Source of the DNA: Sipunculus nudus
Lineage: Eukaryota > Annelida > Sipuncula > Golfingiida > Sipunculidae
Direction of reading: 5' to 3'
DNA length: 64,000 bases
Assembly (NCBI GenBank): GCA_026874595.1
Contig: CM049306.1
Coordinates: 31,549,519 to 31,613,518 of the forward strand
The position numbers and the translations under genes are program-made. Below the pieces are notes generated by a model. That model saw only the letters and a program-made list of their open reading frames with translations, was not told where the DNA came from and did not search any database. The number at the start of each line of letters is the position of its first letter. Position 1 is the first letter of the stretch. Shown here piece after piece: positions 23,301 through 36,600 of the stretch.

Positions 23301-24530
23301 GATAAAAGCAGGCATGATTGAGCTTTCCTTTGGTTGGAATTGGATTCAGCATGAACAAAATCTTTTGAATTGATTTATAAATCAGTAAAATCCGACAAAT
23401 TTGTACTGGCCACCGTTTTTTGTTTATGAAATAGATAGGCCCTGAAGATACACATGCCAAATTTGGTGATTCTTGTATCACTAACTGAAGTATTCTACAT
23501 TTATCTGCCGTAATAAAGAAAAAATCCTGCCATTTACTAATTTAAATAGGCGACAACCCGTAATAACTACAGCAACGGCAAAGAAGGGAAGAAAGTTACG
23601 TACCGGAGTTTGCTGTCGATCAGACAAAACACAAATGTGACTTTTCGTAGCAACCACAAACACAGTGCCCTGGGAACTTTCTGATGACTAGGCACCAAGC
23701 TGTTACACGGATAAACATATCGCTGGCGTCACGCAAGTTTACATAACATACTCGGCCGGCGACCATCCATCTTGTGCTGGCTCATTTTGTGCCTCCTTAT
23801 TTCTTAGTCAGATATATACCATACTATGGTGTCATTGCCTCCGGTATCAGAAGGTCATGTTTTCAGCAGTCTGTTTGTTAGTTTGTTAGACTGCAGGATA
23901 CATTTTACTCCTTCATAATGACAATACAGAACTTCTGGAATAATTATATATATATATATATACGTGTGTGTGTGTGTTTCTGAAATTATGGTGATATGAA
24001 GGGGAAGGTCTGGGAGTTATTCTCTCATATTATGAAAAAAAAATTGCCAGAATGGATGGTAGAGGACCTCCGTGGAGTACATAATGAATACTGAAAACTA
24101 TCATGATCTTTAAACGATCTGAAACCGACTATAATGTCTCTTGTGTATTTCCCGATGTTTTTAAATTAAAAATTATTACTAAAACCGTATTTCCGGATGT
24201 AGTATAATTTATCTGCAGCGGGATCTATGATTTTGCTGACGAAGCGTCCCGTGGTGATATAGAGAGACTTACATAAAAACCTCTTCCTTCTTGAAGGTTA
24301 TACCATGAGTGAATTATGCCTGCCCTGTAATATCTGTATATGGTATTTTGTGCGGCAGAAACGTATCAACGTTTGTGCAACTAGTAATGATTCAACTACG
24401 ATTTGGCACTATTAATGTTCGGCTTTTCGAGGGATATTAAAAATGACAAGTTAGTTGTAAATGGACATTTTTATTGAATGATAATTAAATGCATAGACAT
24501 ATATTAAGCCTTCGCTATTAAACGTATTGA
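20380..24530. other. Gene-free AT-rich spacer
   Basis: About 4 kb with no coding frame that shows a domain, no tRNA-like sequence and only short A/T runs; a small TA plus TG run lies at 23944-23977. It is part of the spacer between amidase copies. Confidence 0.4.
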
Positions 24531-24535
24531 GCTCC

Positions 24536-24536
<1 letters not shown>

Positions 24537-24576
<40 letters not shown>
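24537..24576. repeat. (TA)n microsatellite
   Basis: About 20 TA units flanking the left end of the LTR-like element. Confidence 0.97.
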
Positions 24577-24581
<5 letters not shown>

Positions 24582-25384
24582 ACAGAACCTAATATAAACA
24601 GATAACGTATGCGTGATGAACACAAATTTTTTTATGGAGATCAGATTCTGTGACACTAGGCAGCTTGAAATGTCTAGGGGAATGAATAAAGAAGTCAGTG
24701 GTTTTTTGTTAACAAATAACTATGATTTATTCTTAAAACAACCCTAACATTACAATACACTAAATCAATACAACTAAACAAGGAAACAGCGGTATAAGAA
24801 CAAATCAGTACAATCACACAGAAAAATAAATAATGTGCACAGTACCTGGATACCAATACGTCACAACGATACGTTTTTTAAATGTATACTCTCGGAGAAT
24901 GACAGTCCAGTGGAAAGTTCTTGCAACAACCCAAAAAGTAAACTGAAGTCCAAATGCATAAGATCCGGGAGAAAGTCTTTAAAAATCTATAATTGCCGCA
25001 TCCGTCGGATAAGGTCCTAGAAACTCACACACGCTCTTGCGTCCGCTGGAAAATGTGCTCTCTCTCTCTGCCCTCTGCTTCTGGTTCTAAAAAACAGCCG
25101 TTTATATACCTTCACACCCCAAGCCGAGATTTTTCCACTTCTCGAACAGTCTATAAGATCTTGCACAACACGCGTTTCAGGAATTCTCTAGAAAAACAGC
25201 GCTGTGTATCTCCACACACAAGGCTCATCACGTGACCCCGGCCAAGCGTGAAAACCCAAGGCTCACATGACAACGAGAGTTCAACCAGTGCGGATTAAAC
25301 ATAGAATGTAACACGTGGCCAGACACGAGCGCCACAACAAGAGCTACGCCCGTGTCACATAATAAAAGAGCACCTGTAACAATA
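24577..25384. mobile_element. LTR-like element (possible solo LTR) inserted in a TA tract
   Basis: Begins TGTTACAGAACC and ends CACCTGTAACA, so the ends are TG...CA with an 8-base inverted repeat (TGTTACAG/CTGTAACA), as in LTRs. Both sides are TA microsatellite (24537-24576 and 25385-25410), consistent with insertion into one tract. The length is about 800 bases. No ORF with a domain is inside. Part of it (about 24890-25065) is homologous to 10016-10195. Confidence 0.5.
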
Positions 25385-25431
25385 TATACATATATATATA
25401 TATATATATATTTATATGTGTGTGTGTGTTA
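25385..25431. repeat. (TA)n and (GT)n microsatellite
   Basis: A TA run to about 25410, then TTTATA and a GT run. Confidence 0.95.
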
Positions 25432-25535
25432 CAGTCAACCTGTGTAATAGGTCATATCATAAAATGCTCAACATTATAGTCATTCCGCGTAATGCCTATT
25501 ACCACCAGTCATTAAGTTAAATGACTAAAATATTC

Positions 25536-25555
25536 AGTCATTTCATGAAATGACT
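25536..25555. repeat. 20-base perfect palindrome
   Basis: AGTCATTTCATGAAATGACT is fully self-complementary. A related ATGAAATGACTTAA occurs near 27886. The pair may mark the ends of an AT-rich insertion at 25.5-27.9 kb, but no transposase is visible between. Confidence 0.5.
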
Positions 25556-25559
25556 TAAA

Positions 25560-26604
25560 TGAATGTCCATAATGACTCGATTAAAAAAAAAACATAACAT
25601 AAGTTGATACAATGGTTTCTTTCTCAACAAAGGCTCACCAGACCGTTTTAGTTTATGCGAATGCTCTATGTATTTTTGACTAGTGTTTTACACAAACACT
25701 TCTGTTTGAATTTGAAACTATCAGAATAGCCTGGATTCAATTGCTTTACTGTCCATTTTCTATATGATATTACACCTGAATTTTATTTGTTTGTTTTATT
25801 TTGCATGAGAGACTACTCTGGCAGCAGCCAGGGCATTTTAATTTTATTCAACACCTGCATCTGTTAGATTCATTTCTTCATTTCCCAGAATAATTGCATT
25901 TTTGAACCCATTGCCCCCAGCACTTGATTCCAAGCTGACTTTCATGATCACATATTTGTAAAAGTATCTGTATTTCAACTATGTTAATGTTATATGAATG
26001 GAAAATACCAAAAAGGAATGCGTGATACCCTGTAAATCATAGAGTGAGGAAGAAGGTGAAGATGAGCTAAGATAGAGTAATACATGTTTTCTTTGTTAAC
26101 TGAATTGAAAGTCAATTTTCATAAAAGAATTTCAAATCAGAATTTTAAATCCATTTCATTTTGAAATGACAAAAAAGTAAATGATATTTCTCAAAACAAG
26201 TGGAAATACTCAGATCAGCTCTAAATTAATTTCTATTGAAAAATAGAAACAAATACGGGTGGCAATGAAGGATGACTAAAGAACTATATTGGCTACAGCT
26301 AATCATCACATGGTTTGGTTTATTTATATCATTTGATTTTAATCATTCATTTGAATCACGATTAAAATAAGTGAAAAAAAATCATGATATAAATAAAAGT
26401 GTAAAACATTGATAAATTTCGATTTAAATCAGAATTTCAAATTATGTCAATTTTATTTTTGAATAGATGATTGGTAAAGTGGCTACAAATGCTGGTATGG
26501 AAAGGGTATGCTCAACATTCGTTCACATTCAAAATTCAGGAGTAAACAAAACATAGAATGGTAAAATCATAAAACCTGTACCAGAAATATGTGTACGAAT
26601 AAAG

Positions 26605-26643
<39 letters not shown>

Positions 26644-27900
26644 GTAGCTGATTTAGGCCTCATTAGAATTTAATGAGAGTGTGGCTCATATTTATCATGG
26701 TCTTTTTTTGTGTTAGGGAGAGATGGGGAATGATCACCAAATACTAAATATTATTGCAAATCGTTGCTCTTGCCATAATCCCTTCACAATACTTAGCCGT
26801 ATAACAGACCTGTATCAAAGAAAAAAATTTTTTAAACTCTGTGTTATTCAAATCTATCATTCAAAGTGTGTATTCTACAAATTAGTCTGGGCAAGTTTAT
26901 AAAATTTTCAATATTTTGTCTACACTTGTACGTTACAAGAAAATTACCTGCTCATTCCTTATTTTAGTCCAAGACTGTGGAACAATTTACACTGTTTGTT
27001 TTTTTTTTTTATATTTTGGCGTTCATCTAAAAAAATGTAAACGTGTTATAAATAATGAATTAAAATCTAATCGATTAAATTTGTAAGCCAGGTGAAGATT
27101 AAAGGTAATATGGATCAACTAATTATAAGGCTGGATTAAGAAAATGATGTTGACTTAAATAGATGCATTTTCAAAATGAAAAATAAAACAAATATTTATC
27201 CCATAGACTATAGCATTTTATTTTAAATACACTGTTTTATTTTTAACATATCCGCAAATTAATTATATAGAATAAATACCTGATTTGAACATTGAGTCAG
27301 TTTAAAAATATTATAAAAATCGATTTAAATCAAATAAATCTGATTTAAATCAAAATAATCTGATTTATTTGACTTATTAAAAAAAATGATTTTTTTTCAA
27401 CCCTGTTGTGAAATGGCAATAATATCAATTTTAATATAAAGCAAGGGCTTCCCAAACTCACTGAGGCTATTGTTTCCTTGAGGGAATATACGATGCATGG
27501 TATCCTATGTTTCTATGGTATCAAAGATGTATCTTAGTCACCTGCTCAGGTAATACATTTGTGTAGAGTTTCTTTGTAGCTAGTAGCTACTCACTGGTTA
27601 TTGCTAGCCAAGAAGTCCAATGATGTGTGGTATACTCTCGTCACCTGCTAAACATAAACATAGAGACTTTTCCCACTGCTACATACTGCTACAAGCCAAC
27701 TTCAGGAGGGCCCTGGTTGTAGGAGATATCTTGATAACATCTAACTCAGTTGTGACAAAAAATGCCAGTTGCTTTTATCTACTCAAAATATCTGCTCATA
27801 TCTCTATATTTTACCTATTCAGAGATTGCCTGATTAGCAGTCAGGCAATCTGTGTAATTATAACCCTCCATTGTCAGTCAGTCTATGAAATGACTTAATA
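25560..27900. other. AT-rich spacer with GATTTAAATC-type motifs
   Basis: Contains repeated GATTTAAATCA-like words (26340-26450 and 27310-27370) and an ATT microsatellite. No coding domain is recognised. It may be a decayed non-autonomous element. Confidence 0.3.
26605..26643. repeat. (ATT)n microsatellite
   Basis: About 13 ATT units. Confidence 0.97.
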
Positions 27901-27999
27901 TTTAAGTAATTTAATGGAATAACTGGTGGGTAGCTTGTTTTTAATTTTATCTAAACTGGCAAATTTATATGGAGAAGGTGTAGCCTCATTTAAAAATGA

Positions 28000-29700
28000 A
28001 TACATGTATTAAATTTATTAAAGTTGACCAGCCATATTTTTTTGCTGCACGTAATAAACTTCAACAATAGAAAAAACAATAGCAAAAACGAAAATTAACA
28101 CATGAAATAATACAAAGATACATTAAGCTAAAATACTTGGTTTATGTGGCTTCTGTGACTTAAGTTCTCGGTCGGGCCCCTACCTAGAGAGAGCGCTCTG
28201 CAGGCCTAAATGGAATGTTCGTGCCCAAAGGCCGTGCTCCAGGCAAGCGACTTTTCGACGTTCCTGGGTTGTATGACCAAGTAATGGGGAGGATAACACA
28301 ACCAAGTTCCGCAGATGCAGTAGTGGCCGGGCCTGTTTAACACCAGGATATAAAATGAGTGGAAGCGTTTGATACTCCCCAAAACCGGAACAGATTTCAA
28401 AGATGTACATATGTGCGGTAACCTCCCACAAAACAAAGATAAAAACAATAAACTTGCTTGCTAGAACTCCACGCGTCACAGCAACAGCATCATATTTTCG
28501 GTCGTAACAAGTTTTATCCCTCCAAGGAGTTCCAGGTGATGGATTAGCATTGTAAGTTATATCAATTATTTTGGATTCATGGAAATCTCGTTTTTCGTTA
28601 TTTTATAACATCCACCAAGACTTTAAAAATATGAGAAATCAGCCCACATTTGGCTATATATCAGCCCATCTTATTGCGGTCAAGGTCATTGGCAACCTTC
28701 CTAAAAACAGCTTCATTTGACAGCTGCTGATGATGTTATTTAAAGAATCTACAATATGACCAGCAAAAAATAAAGATGACTACTCGTGCAGGGATATATC
28801 TGATCTTGCAGATTATTGGAAAGATTTAGTTGTAAAACATAAACTGGAGATCTCTAAATAGATTAAACAAAATCTTTAAAAGATCTTTAAAATAGATCTT
28901 CCAAAGAATAAAGGATAAAGTGGAAATATCTTACAAAAGGTAGACACAGGTTGGTGGACCAGAGTATGTAAACTGATAAGGCCTACATCTTCTTTGATAA
29001 TACAGAATAATCCAACAAAATAAAACTGATATTTAAGTAAAATTAAAAAAGGAGAGCGACGTCATATCTAAATATCTCTGATCATTTATAATGAAAACAA
29101 ATGAGTAGTATCTCTTATACACTATGTCTGAAAAGTATGAACAATTACTGATGATGCTGTCTCTTGACTGGGTCAGTTGATTCACTTGATAAGTTCACTT
29201 ATTTCACTTGAAAGTTCCTCCCAATGAGAGAGTTTTCAAGACGCTTAAGACAGGTCCTGCCACCTAGCGGCAAACTATATAACTAAATACAGTTCTCTCA
29301 CAACGGCATGTAAGTGTTCAGAGCAGGTATGTACTTTAGTCTATCGGTGCATTGCAGTACGCTTTATTTAACGCATTAAAACAGTAAAATGCTAAAGGTT
29401 ATTTTCTTCCCTTGGCCCCGTAACACAAAGTAAAAAATCATGGTTACTCTGATTAGTTTCTATCAAGGATGGGAGTGGAAAACCTGCGAGACTACGATAA
29501 CATTAAGGAATTACCCCTTATATAACCAAATGTCCACGTGCTAAGCATTTTTCCTATAACACACTAATTCATTACCATTCGTATGCTTTAGATTATACGT
29601 TCCACACATTACTGGTTTATAAACTAGGATTTACTGGAAAAATATGAATTAGTTATTTGCATTTTTAAGAATTATTTTCGGCTGTCCGAGGCAATCTGGG
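28000..29700. other. Gene-free spacer
   Basis: A slightly GC-richer block at 28165-28340 has overlapping minus-strand frames (28180-28479 and 28206-28448) with no recognisable domain. Nothing else is supported. Confidence 0.3.
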
Positions 29701-29710
29701 CCAAGCCGAA

Positions 29711-29713
<3 letters not shown>

Positions 29714-29800
<87 letters not shown>
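29714..29800. repeat. (CT)n-(AT)n compound microsatellite
   Basis: About 24 CT units followed by about 19 AT units. Confidence 0.97.
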
Positions 29801-29803
<3 letters not shown>

Positions 29804-30870
29804 GGCCATTGTAACTAAGTTCCGGCCAAGGTCCCGTTGAGTAACGGGTAAATAAGCTAGAGTATAACAAAAGATAAATATGTTTTCAGCATTTTAAATA
29901 AATTTATTGAGCTCTAAAAAAACTCCTTATGAATTTAATCTTATATCCTCCATAGAAAAGAAACTGTTCATATAACTATACAAAAAATAAGTGAAACGTT
30001 CATGTTTTTAATACTTTAATGGGCGCTATAGGGAATTCGTTTAGCCGGTTATCTTAGGCCAGTCTTGGCAAGGTCTCACAAGGTCAACATACCAGTTCTA
30101 AATATATTATTATACGCAACTTTCTTTTTATGCAAGAAAATTTTAAACTGTACGATTGACTTGCACAATAAGCAATAACACAAAACTTCTGTATCTTCAA
30201 TATCGCATTGCAATATCATAGTTTGTATTTAAATATTCTCTTTATTTATAAAGGTAAATTGTGGGTACCAAAGGGGGTTACTGTCGTATTGATATCCAAT
30301 GAAATATAAACAAATTGAATGATTAAAATATTCTGACACATTCGTTAGCTCCATATTCATGAATCACCTGACAAAATTACTTAAAGGAAAATACAGTAAA
30401 ACATATGTTATCCGAACTTCAATTATTATACCTCCGTCATAGGGCGAGGTAATATAGTTTTCCCCCTTGTCACCTAAGTACCTTTAAAAATGCGCATAAT
30501 TTTGAATGTATAATTATAAAAAATATGGGTGTCCTCTGAATTCGAAATCAAAGCAATATTGTAAACTGTACAAGGCACCAAAGCTATCATTCTAAATTGT
30601 GGGATGAAGTATATCAGGTACCCCCTGCTTATCTAATACAAGTTTATAGTGCTCTGCATTTAGATATAAGTGCGACATTTTCAAATGTTAATACAAATAC
30701 ATTTGCATATGAATCAATCCCAAAGTGGATAACAGAACAAGCTTCTCTTAATTGTTGAAAGGAAACGCGTATTAACAAATGCAAGTAGAATCAAAACTAA
30801 CACATGAATATACGTTAGTCGTTATAACAACTCTGGTGTAAAGAACTATAACTTCATTTAGCTTCAATGG
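29801..30870. other. Spacer downstream of amidase copy 2
   Basis: AT-rich. The nearest minus-strand AATAAA downstream of copy 2 appears near 30241-30246, over 600 bases past the stop. No gene is seen. Confidence 0.3.
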
Positions 30871-31064
30871 TTACTTGGCATCACGTGTCACCTCGACGGC
30901 ACGACCGGCTTTCAGAAGTGAACCTTCATCCCAGTACTTAGCAACAAGCTGCATGCCAACCGGCAGACCCTCGGAAAATCCTGCGTTGATGCTCAGAGCT
31001 GGGTGACCAGACCCGTTGAATGGACAGGTGTTTTGAATGTGTCCAAGTGAAGCCTTCAGGTATT
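30871..31064 (-). CDS. Amidase copy 2, exon 12 (terminal)
   Basis: 194 bases, acceptor CTTTCAG at 31065-31066, stop at 30871-30873. It encodes [59 protein letters not shown] and TRDAK. The GHP...GLPVGMQLV pattern is the normal C-terminal strand region of amidases. This intact exon is the reference that exposes the stop codon in copy 1. No AATAAA is obvious within 150 bases downstream. Confidence 0.9.
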
Positions 31065-33574
31065 CTGAAAGGATCAAATGGATAATGAAATGATAAACTA
31101 TAACGGTTGGAAAGAACAGTCAAAAGCAGGTGCCTCAGTTTGGGATGGGATGGGGTGGAGTTGAGATGGGAATTTATACCCCCTCCCCCACACACACATG
31201 TTTAAGCAACTTGCCAATGATCAATATAATCATCCCCCTGCTATTCAGAGAACAATATTTATATATTGCAGGTGAAATCTATCAATAACCAGAAAAATGA
31301 CAGTAAACAACCGACGACATGTATCCGCAAAATCGCAGAGGCATGAGTAAAGTTAGGCACCGACTGTTCTTCACATGACATGATTCCAAAACTGTAGAAT
31401 CAGTGATGCCAATTAAACTCCTCATATATTTTTAAGTCCGTTCAGCTGTGTCAGGGAGGAATGCGATTGCCGCGCGGCAAACGCATACAAAACGCTCACA
31501 TGGAAAAGGACTGGCCGCGCGGCAAACGCATGCGTTTGACTTGCGGCAAAACTGCCGCGCACATGGAAAAGCACCCTTAGCCTCAGACTACACACAACCC
31601 AATGCCCTTGTAACCAGTGACATCAGGTGTTTATAACCCCGTGCAAGCGGTCACTTTTTAGAGCTGTACCCGTTGAAACAAAATGTTACAACATTCTAGC
31701 TGTCAATAACTCGAGTCAGGGAGGCTGTCAATCGTCGGATGGACGCCACCTTGCCTTGGTGCAAGGCTGAGAATTACACACCAGGTGACCCGGTCTCCAT
31801 ACTCAGCCTTGAACATGTTCTTACGAAATATCGTAGCGGTCCTTCTGATTTATCAGAAGGAAAGAATAAAAGAGCAATTAAGAATAAGATGCAGCTTAAA
31901 CTATGTTTACTCTACCTATATATCCTTTATATATCAGTTTCCATACATGTGGAGTCTCCTGTTTATGTTATATATGATATAACAGCATTTTATCATGAAG
32001 AGAAGAGCAGAAGACCATAACTGAAACAGCCATGTTGCTGAGGCATTTAGTCTGGTCACCCATGACCTGACCTGTGACCTGACCTCTGGTGTACCAGAGT
32101 AATTTATTGCTAATAAATCTATTTAAAAAAATCTTATTTCATGAATAATACTTATGAGTAAATGATAATATGTGGCTACAATAAGTCCTTTATAAGTTTA
32201 TGGCTATATCTTTTAAGGTTTTAACAAATTTGCCTATGGAAGTTATGGAAACAATATTTACTATAATTTATTTGGAACAATAATCAGTGGACAACTTTTC
32301 TCATATCAATAAGGTCAAGGACAGGGTCATGTGACAAAAGATAAACATGACCGCATGGCAGGCTAAAAAAAAACTAACAGGAGTTGAAATCTTAACAATT
32401 TCCTTATAAGGGCACTTCTACATAATTTATTTTTACTCCAGAACAGTTTATTAGCAATTATTGGTAGGAAATTGGCTTAACTGCCTCCATTTTCTTTGTT
32501 TATTTTGCAAATACCCCAATATACTCCTGCTACGTTTTTCCATAAGAGGATCCCCATAACTGAAATCTCATTTCAGTTATGAACCCATAACAAGACCCCA
32601 CCAAAAAATAACTGCAGATGGCGCGACCAAACTTTGGCACGAGATGCAATATCCAACATCTATAGAAATGCATAATTTCAGTTCTATTAGGCAAACCACT
32701 CCTGAGAAAAGAGCATCAACGTATTCTACGAAAACGGTAAAGTAGATGGCACAATCTGTCTGGTCTACGAGATTACTGTCCAATATGGATAGACATGTCA
32801 AATTTCAGACCAATCAATTGAACCACTCCTGAGTTATGAGAAGCATTCACCCAAAGCAAACATGCGGATGAACGCCATGCTAAAACGACTGCACATGGAT
32901 TCATCAGTCTCGAGTAGGCCTGCGTAAACGAGATATCCAAGTTCTATGGACATGCCAAATTTCAGCTCAATAAATTGAAAAACTCCTGAGATAAGGGCTG
33001 TTATCTCGAAGACTTCCAGATTCATATTGCCCAAGAAAAAGATTGCATGTGGCGCCACCATTCTTTGTTATGCACAACTTCATTGGAGAGCAATAAACTA
33101 TGCCTAGTTGGGAAAGATCGGTCCGAGGGTCTCAGAGGTTCCATTAATGAGTTTATGAAATATAATATATCCAAACCTGGTTTAGAATTATATGTTTAAA
33201 GAAAGTTGTCCCAACTATATATTTTGGTGTGTGTGACAGCGAATCATACCCTGCCCCTTGAACTAAACTGGTCCAATGAAATGATCCCTAATTTCCCCTT
33301 TGTTTAATATTGTGTTAAAATTTATGAACATTGAGCTATGTGCACACCATTGAAGAATGAGCTTTTCTGTCGCCCATTCTTTTTGAAACAACATACAACA
33401 TTTCGACAGTGACTCATTATCAATATTATGTATGGTACGTTTGACCAAAACACCTTTGTCACCAATATGAGCACTATACGCAACGATCTTCTGCTGTGTA
33501 CGGGTCACGGGACCTAACGTTGATTTTGTTAAATGAAAATGAGGCCTACAGGCCTACAGTCTTGTATACAACGA

Positions 33575-33632
<58 letters not shown>

Positions 33633-36600
33633 GCCCAATTTCAGACTGATATTTAAAACCCCTCCAGCAAAATAACGGGAATATACACTGCGCAAAACTA
33701 TTGTAGGTGGCGCCACAAATCTTGTAGACGATAAAGCTATCCAATATGTATAAATATGCCCAATTTCATGCTGATGTCTCAAATTCCATCGTAGAAAAAA
33801 AGCAGGCGCATACACTGTGCAAAAGTCATTGTAGGTGGCAACACCTGTCTTGTGAATGAGAAAGCCATTAAAGATGCTTAGTCAGGTTAAAATATCAGGC
33901 CAATACATAAAACTTCCCTTGAGTTTGATGCATAGGGCTGACAAGGCTTAGCTGAGAAAGGAAGTTGCCCCGAGTGAACTGTGACAAATTGCTGGCTCAA
34001 GCTACTGCACAGAGTGAACTGCACCTGGCTAGACTGAGTGAACTTTTGACCTGTACTTGGCTGCACTGAGTGAACTCTTAGCCTGTTGCGTAATCTGACA
34101 TGGTTGCCAATTTGCCAAAGCTATAAATAGATACAGGCTGATCTTTGGTGCCTAATCTGATACAGTATCAAAGCTATAAATAGAATGCAGCTACTGCACT
34201 GAGTGCACTCTTGACGTAAACCTGGCTGCACTTCTTCCAATCCTGGCACTGTGCCAAAGCTATTTTTAGTGCAGACATCATCTTGGCTAATGGCCAGCAT
34301 CCAGGCACTAGCAAATCTTGGCCATCTGGCCATTTTAAACTAAGTGCTGCTATCTGTACACAAAAGTGGTCCCTACTTGATATAACTTTGAAATAGATTT
34401 TCCTAATACAAAATGCTTTACAGCTGACTTTTAATTAAAAAGAAATCGGGAATATATGATAAATTGTTACAGATGCATACTGAATGCAAAATTATAAAAC
34501 AGATATATCTCGCTGATGGCAAATTCTTGAATTAAGTTGAGTATGGATTCCAATTATTTGTAGTCCATGTACAGTCATCTTTCTATAGCCACACATAGCT
34601 GAAGGTCTGTACCTGTAACATTGCCTGATATGATGATTAATTTAAATCATAAATCTATTTTTTTAATCTTAAAAAAACATTCTTTTCAATACTAATCACA
34701 GATAACCTGAAATTTAAATGTCTAGTGGCATGATGTGATAGATGCTGATAAACTAATGCCAGGCTAGGTGTAACTGCTTCACACAGCTAACATATGTGGT
34801 AAAATGACTCAATTCAATCTCCCTAATTCAGCCAAAAATCATTCATGTGGAACCATTAAAGAAAATTTTTATAAGAATTATTGTGGGGATTATTCTTGTA
34901 AAATATTAAAAATTTAACTTCAGTGGCGTCAGTAAAAAACGTTTTCCCGGTTTATAAATCATTTAGGGAGATACACGTAACTGGTTAAGTTCAGCTTCCC
35001 GTAACTCAGCCAAAAAGCACTGAACCAAAACCATTTGAAAAAACTTAAATTAACAACATCTGAGGATATTATTGTGTGAAATTTAAGAATCTGGCCAGTG
35101 GTTTTTGGGAGAAGATCTTTGTTGCCACTGAGCTAAAATGGGCTTTCATGGCATATGGCTAAATTCAGCTTCCTATAACTCAGCCCAAAGTCACTGAACA
35201 GAGACCATTTGAACAAACTTCAGAAAGCACTACCCTAGAATGATATCTGTGTGATATTTATCAATTTGGCCACATGGTTTCAGATAAGAAGTCTTTTGTC
35301 GCCCAGTATGATACAGGCCGATGCAGGTGGCGACACCAATACCTCAATTTTGGATATGACTCATGTTACCAACATTGGCATTAAATTTGGTGATGATAGC
35401 TCCAGCCATTTCTTAGATTGAAATTTTAGTATGCTTTTTGGACAGATGACTAAGTTCAACTTCCTGTAACTCGGCCAAAAAAAAAAAAAAAAAAATTGAG
35501 AGAGATTGTTTCTGGGGTTATTTCTGTGAAATATTGGACAATATGACTGGACGGTTTCGGAGATGCTAGTTTGGTGATGCTAGCTCCTGCCGTTTTCGAG
35601 ACAGTATGGGTAAACGTACAGATGAAGCACGACGCAATGTCTCTCGACGCCGCACTATCGCATAAGCTCAAAGGTTCGCTATAAAGATCCACCTCGGATA
35701 ATTTGAGAGGAACTTCACTTTAATAATATGATCAAATTTTAATATTTATCATTAATAATGAGGTATTAATGAGACAATGTTATTTGTTGGGCCAAAACAC
35801 ATATCGTCAATGATTGCCATCATATGTCACTAGAATTTTGAGGCGTAAAGTTTTATAGCATTGCGAGCTGTTGTCCTGAGGCGTCATATTACGGTTATTT
35901 CCTATTCAGTAATTTAATCAAGGAATCTTACCAGCTGCTGGTAGCTCCTTTGTAGGAAGCTTTGGTGCCTTGAACTTGATCGTCGGCATCACCAACACAT
36001 CGTACGTCTCCAGCGCTTTATCATACGCCTTCTTCAGAGTGCGAAAAAGATTAATTGCTTTCATGTAGTAATGATAGTTGTAGTTTTCCTGTTGGTGAGA
36101 CAGACAATATGAAGAGGACATAGAAATTTAAACAAAGATACTTTGCAAAGTTTTGAGGAGCTTTATTACTTATTATTATTAAGACAAGTCTTCCAGTACT
36201 TATAGGTACTAAAGCACTTGTCCTAATTACAAGAGACAATAACTCATATGACCATAAACTGTTTTTGACAGAAGCCTTGAAAAACATTCATTGCCTTAAT
36301 TGTAGAACCTTCAAGGTGTTTTAATAAATATTATACAAGCAGACTTTACGGGCAGGGGCGCATACCCTTCGACGACCTAAGATATCTGGTAAATATAATA
36401 AGTGGCCCGTGGGCCAGGACGCTCAGCTGAATATGACTTGGAGCTCATTTCTTTTATTAATGTTATATTTATAATGTCTGTGAGAAAAGCCTATGGTTAA
36501 TGTTATTATGTTGTAAAATCGAACGATTATTATTGTATTTTGTATTTTGACATCTATCATAAGAATTAAGTGACCATTTCAGAATTTGAAGGAGACTTGC

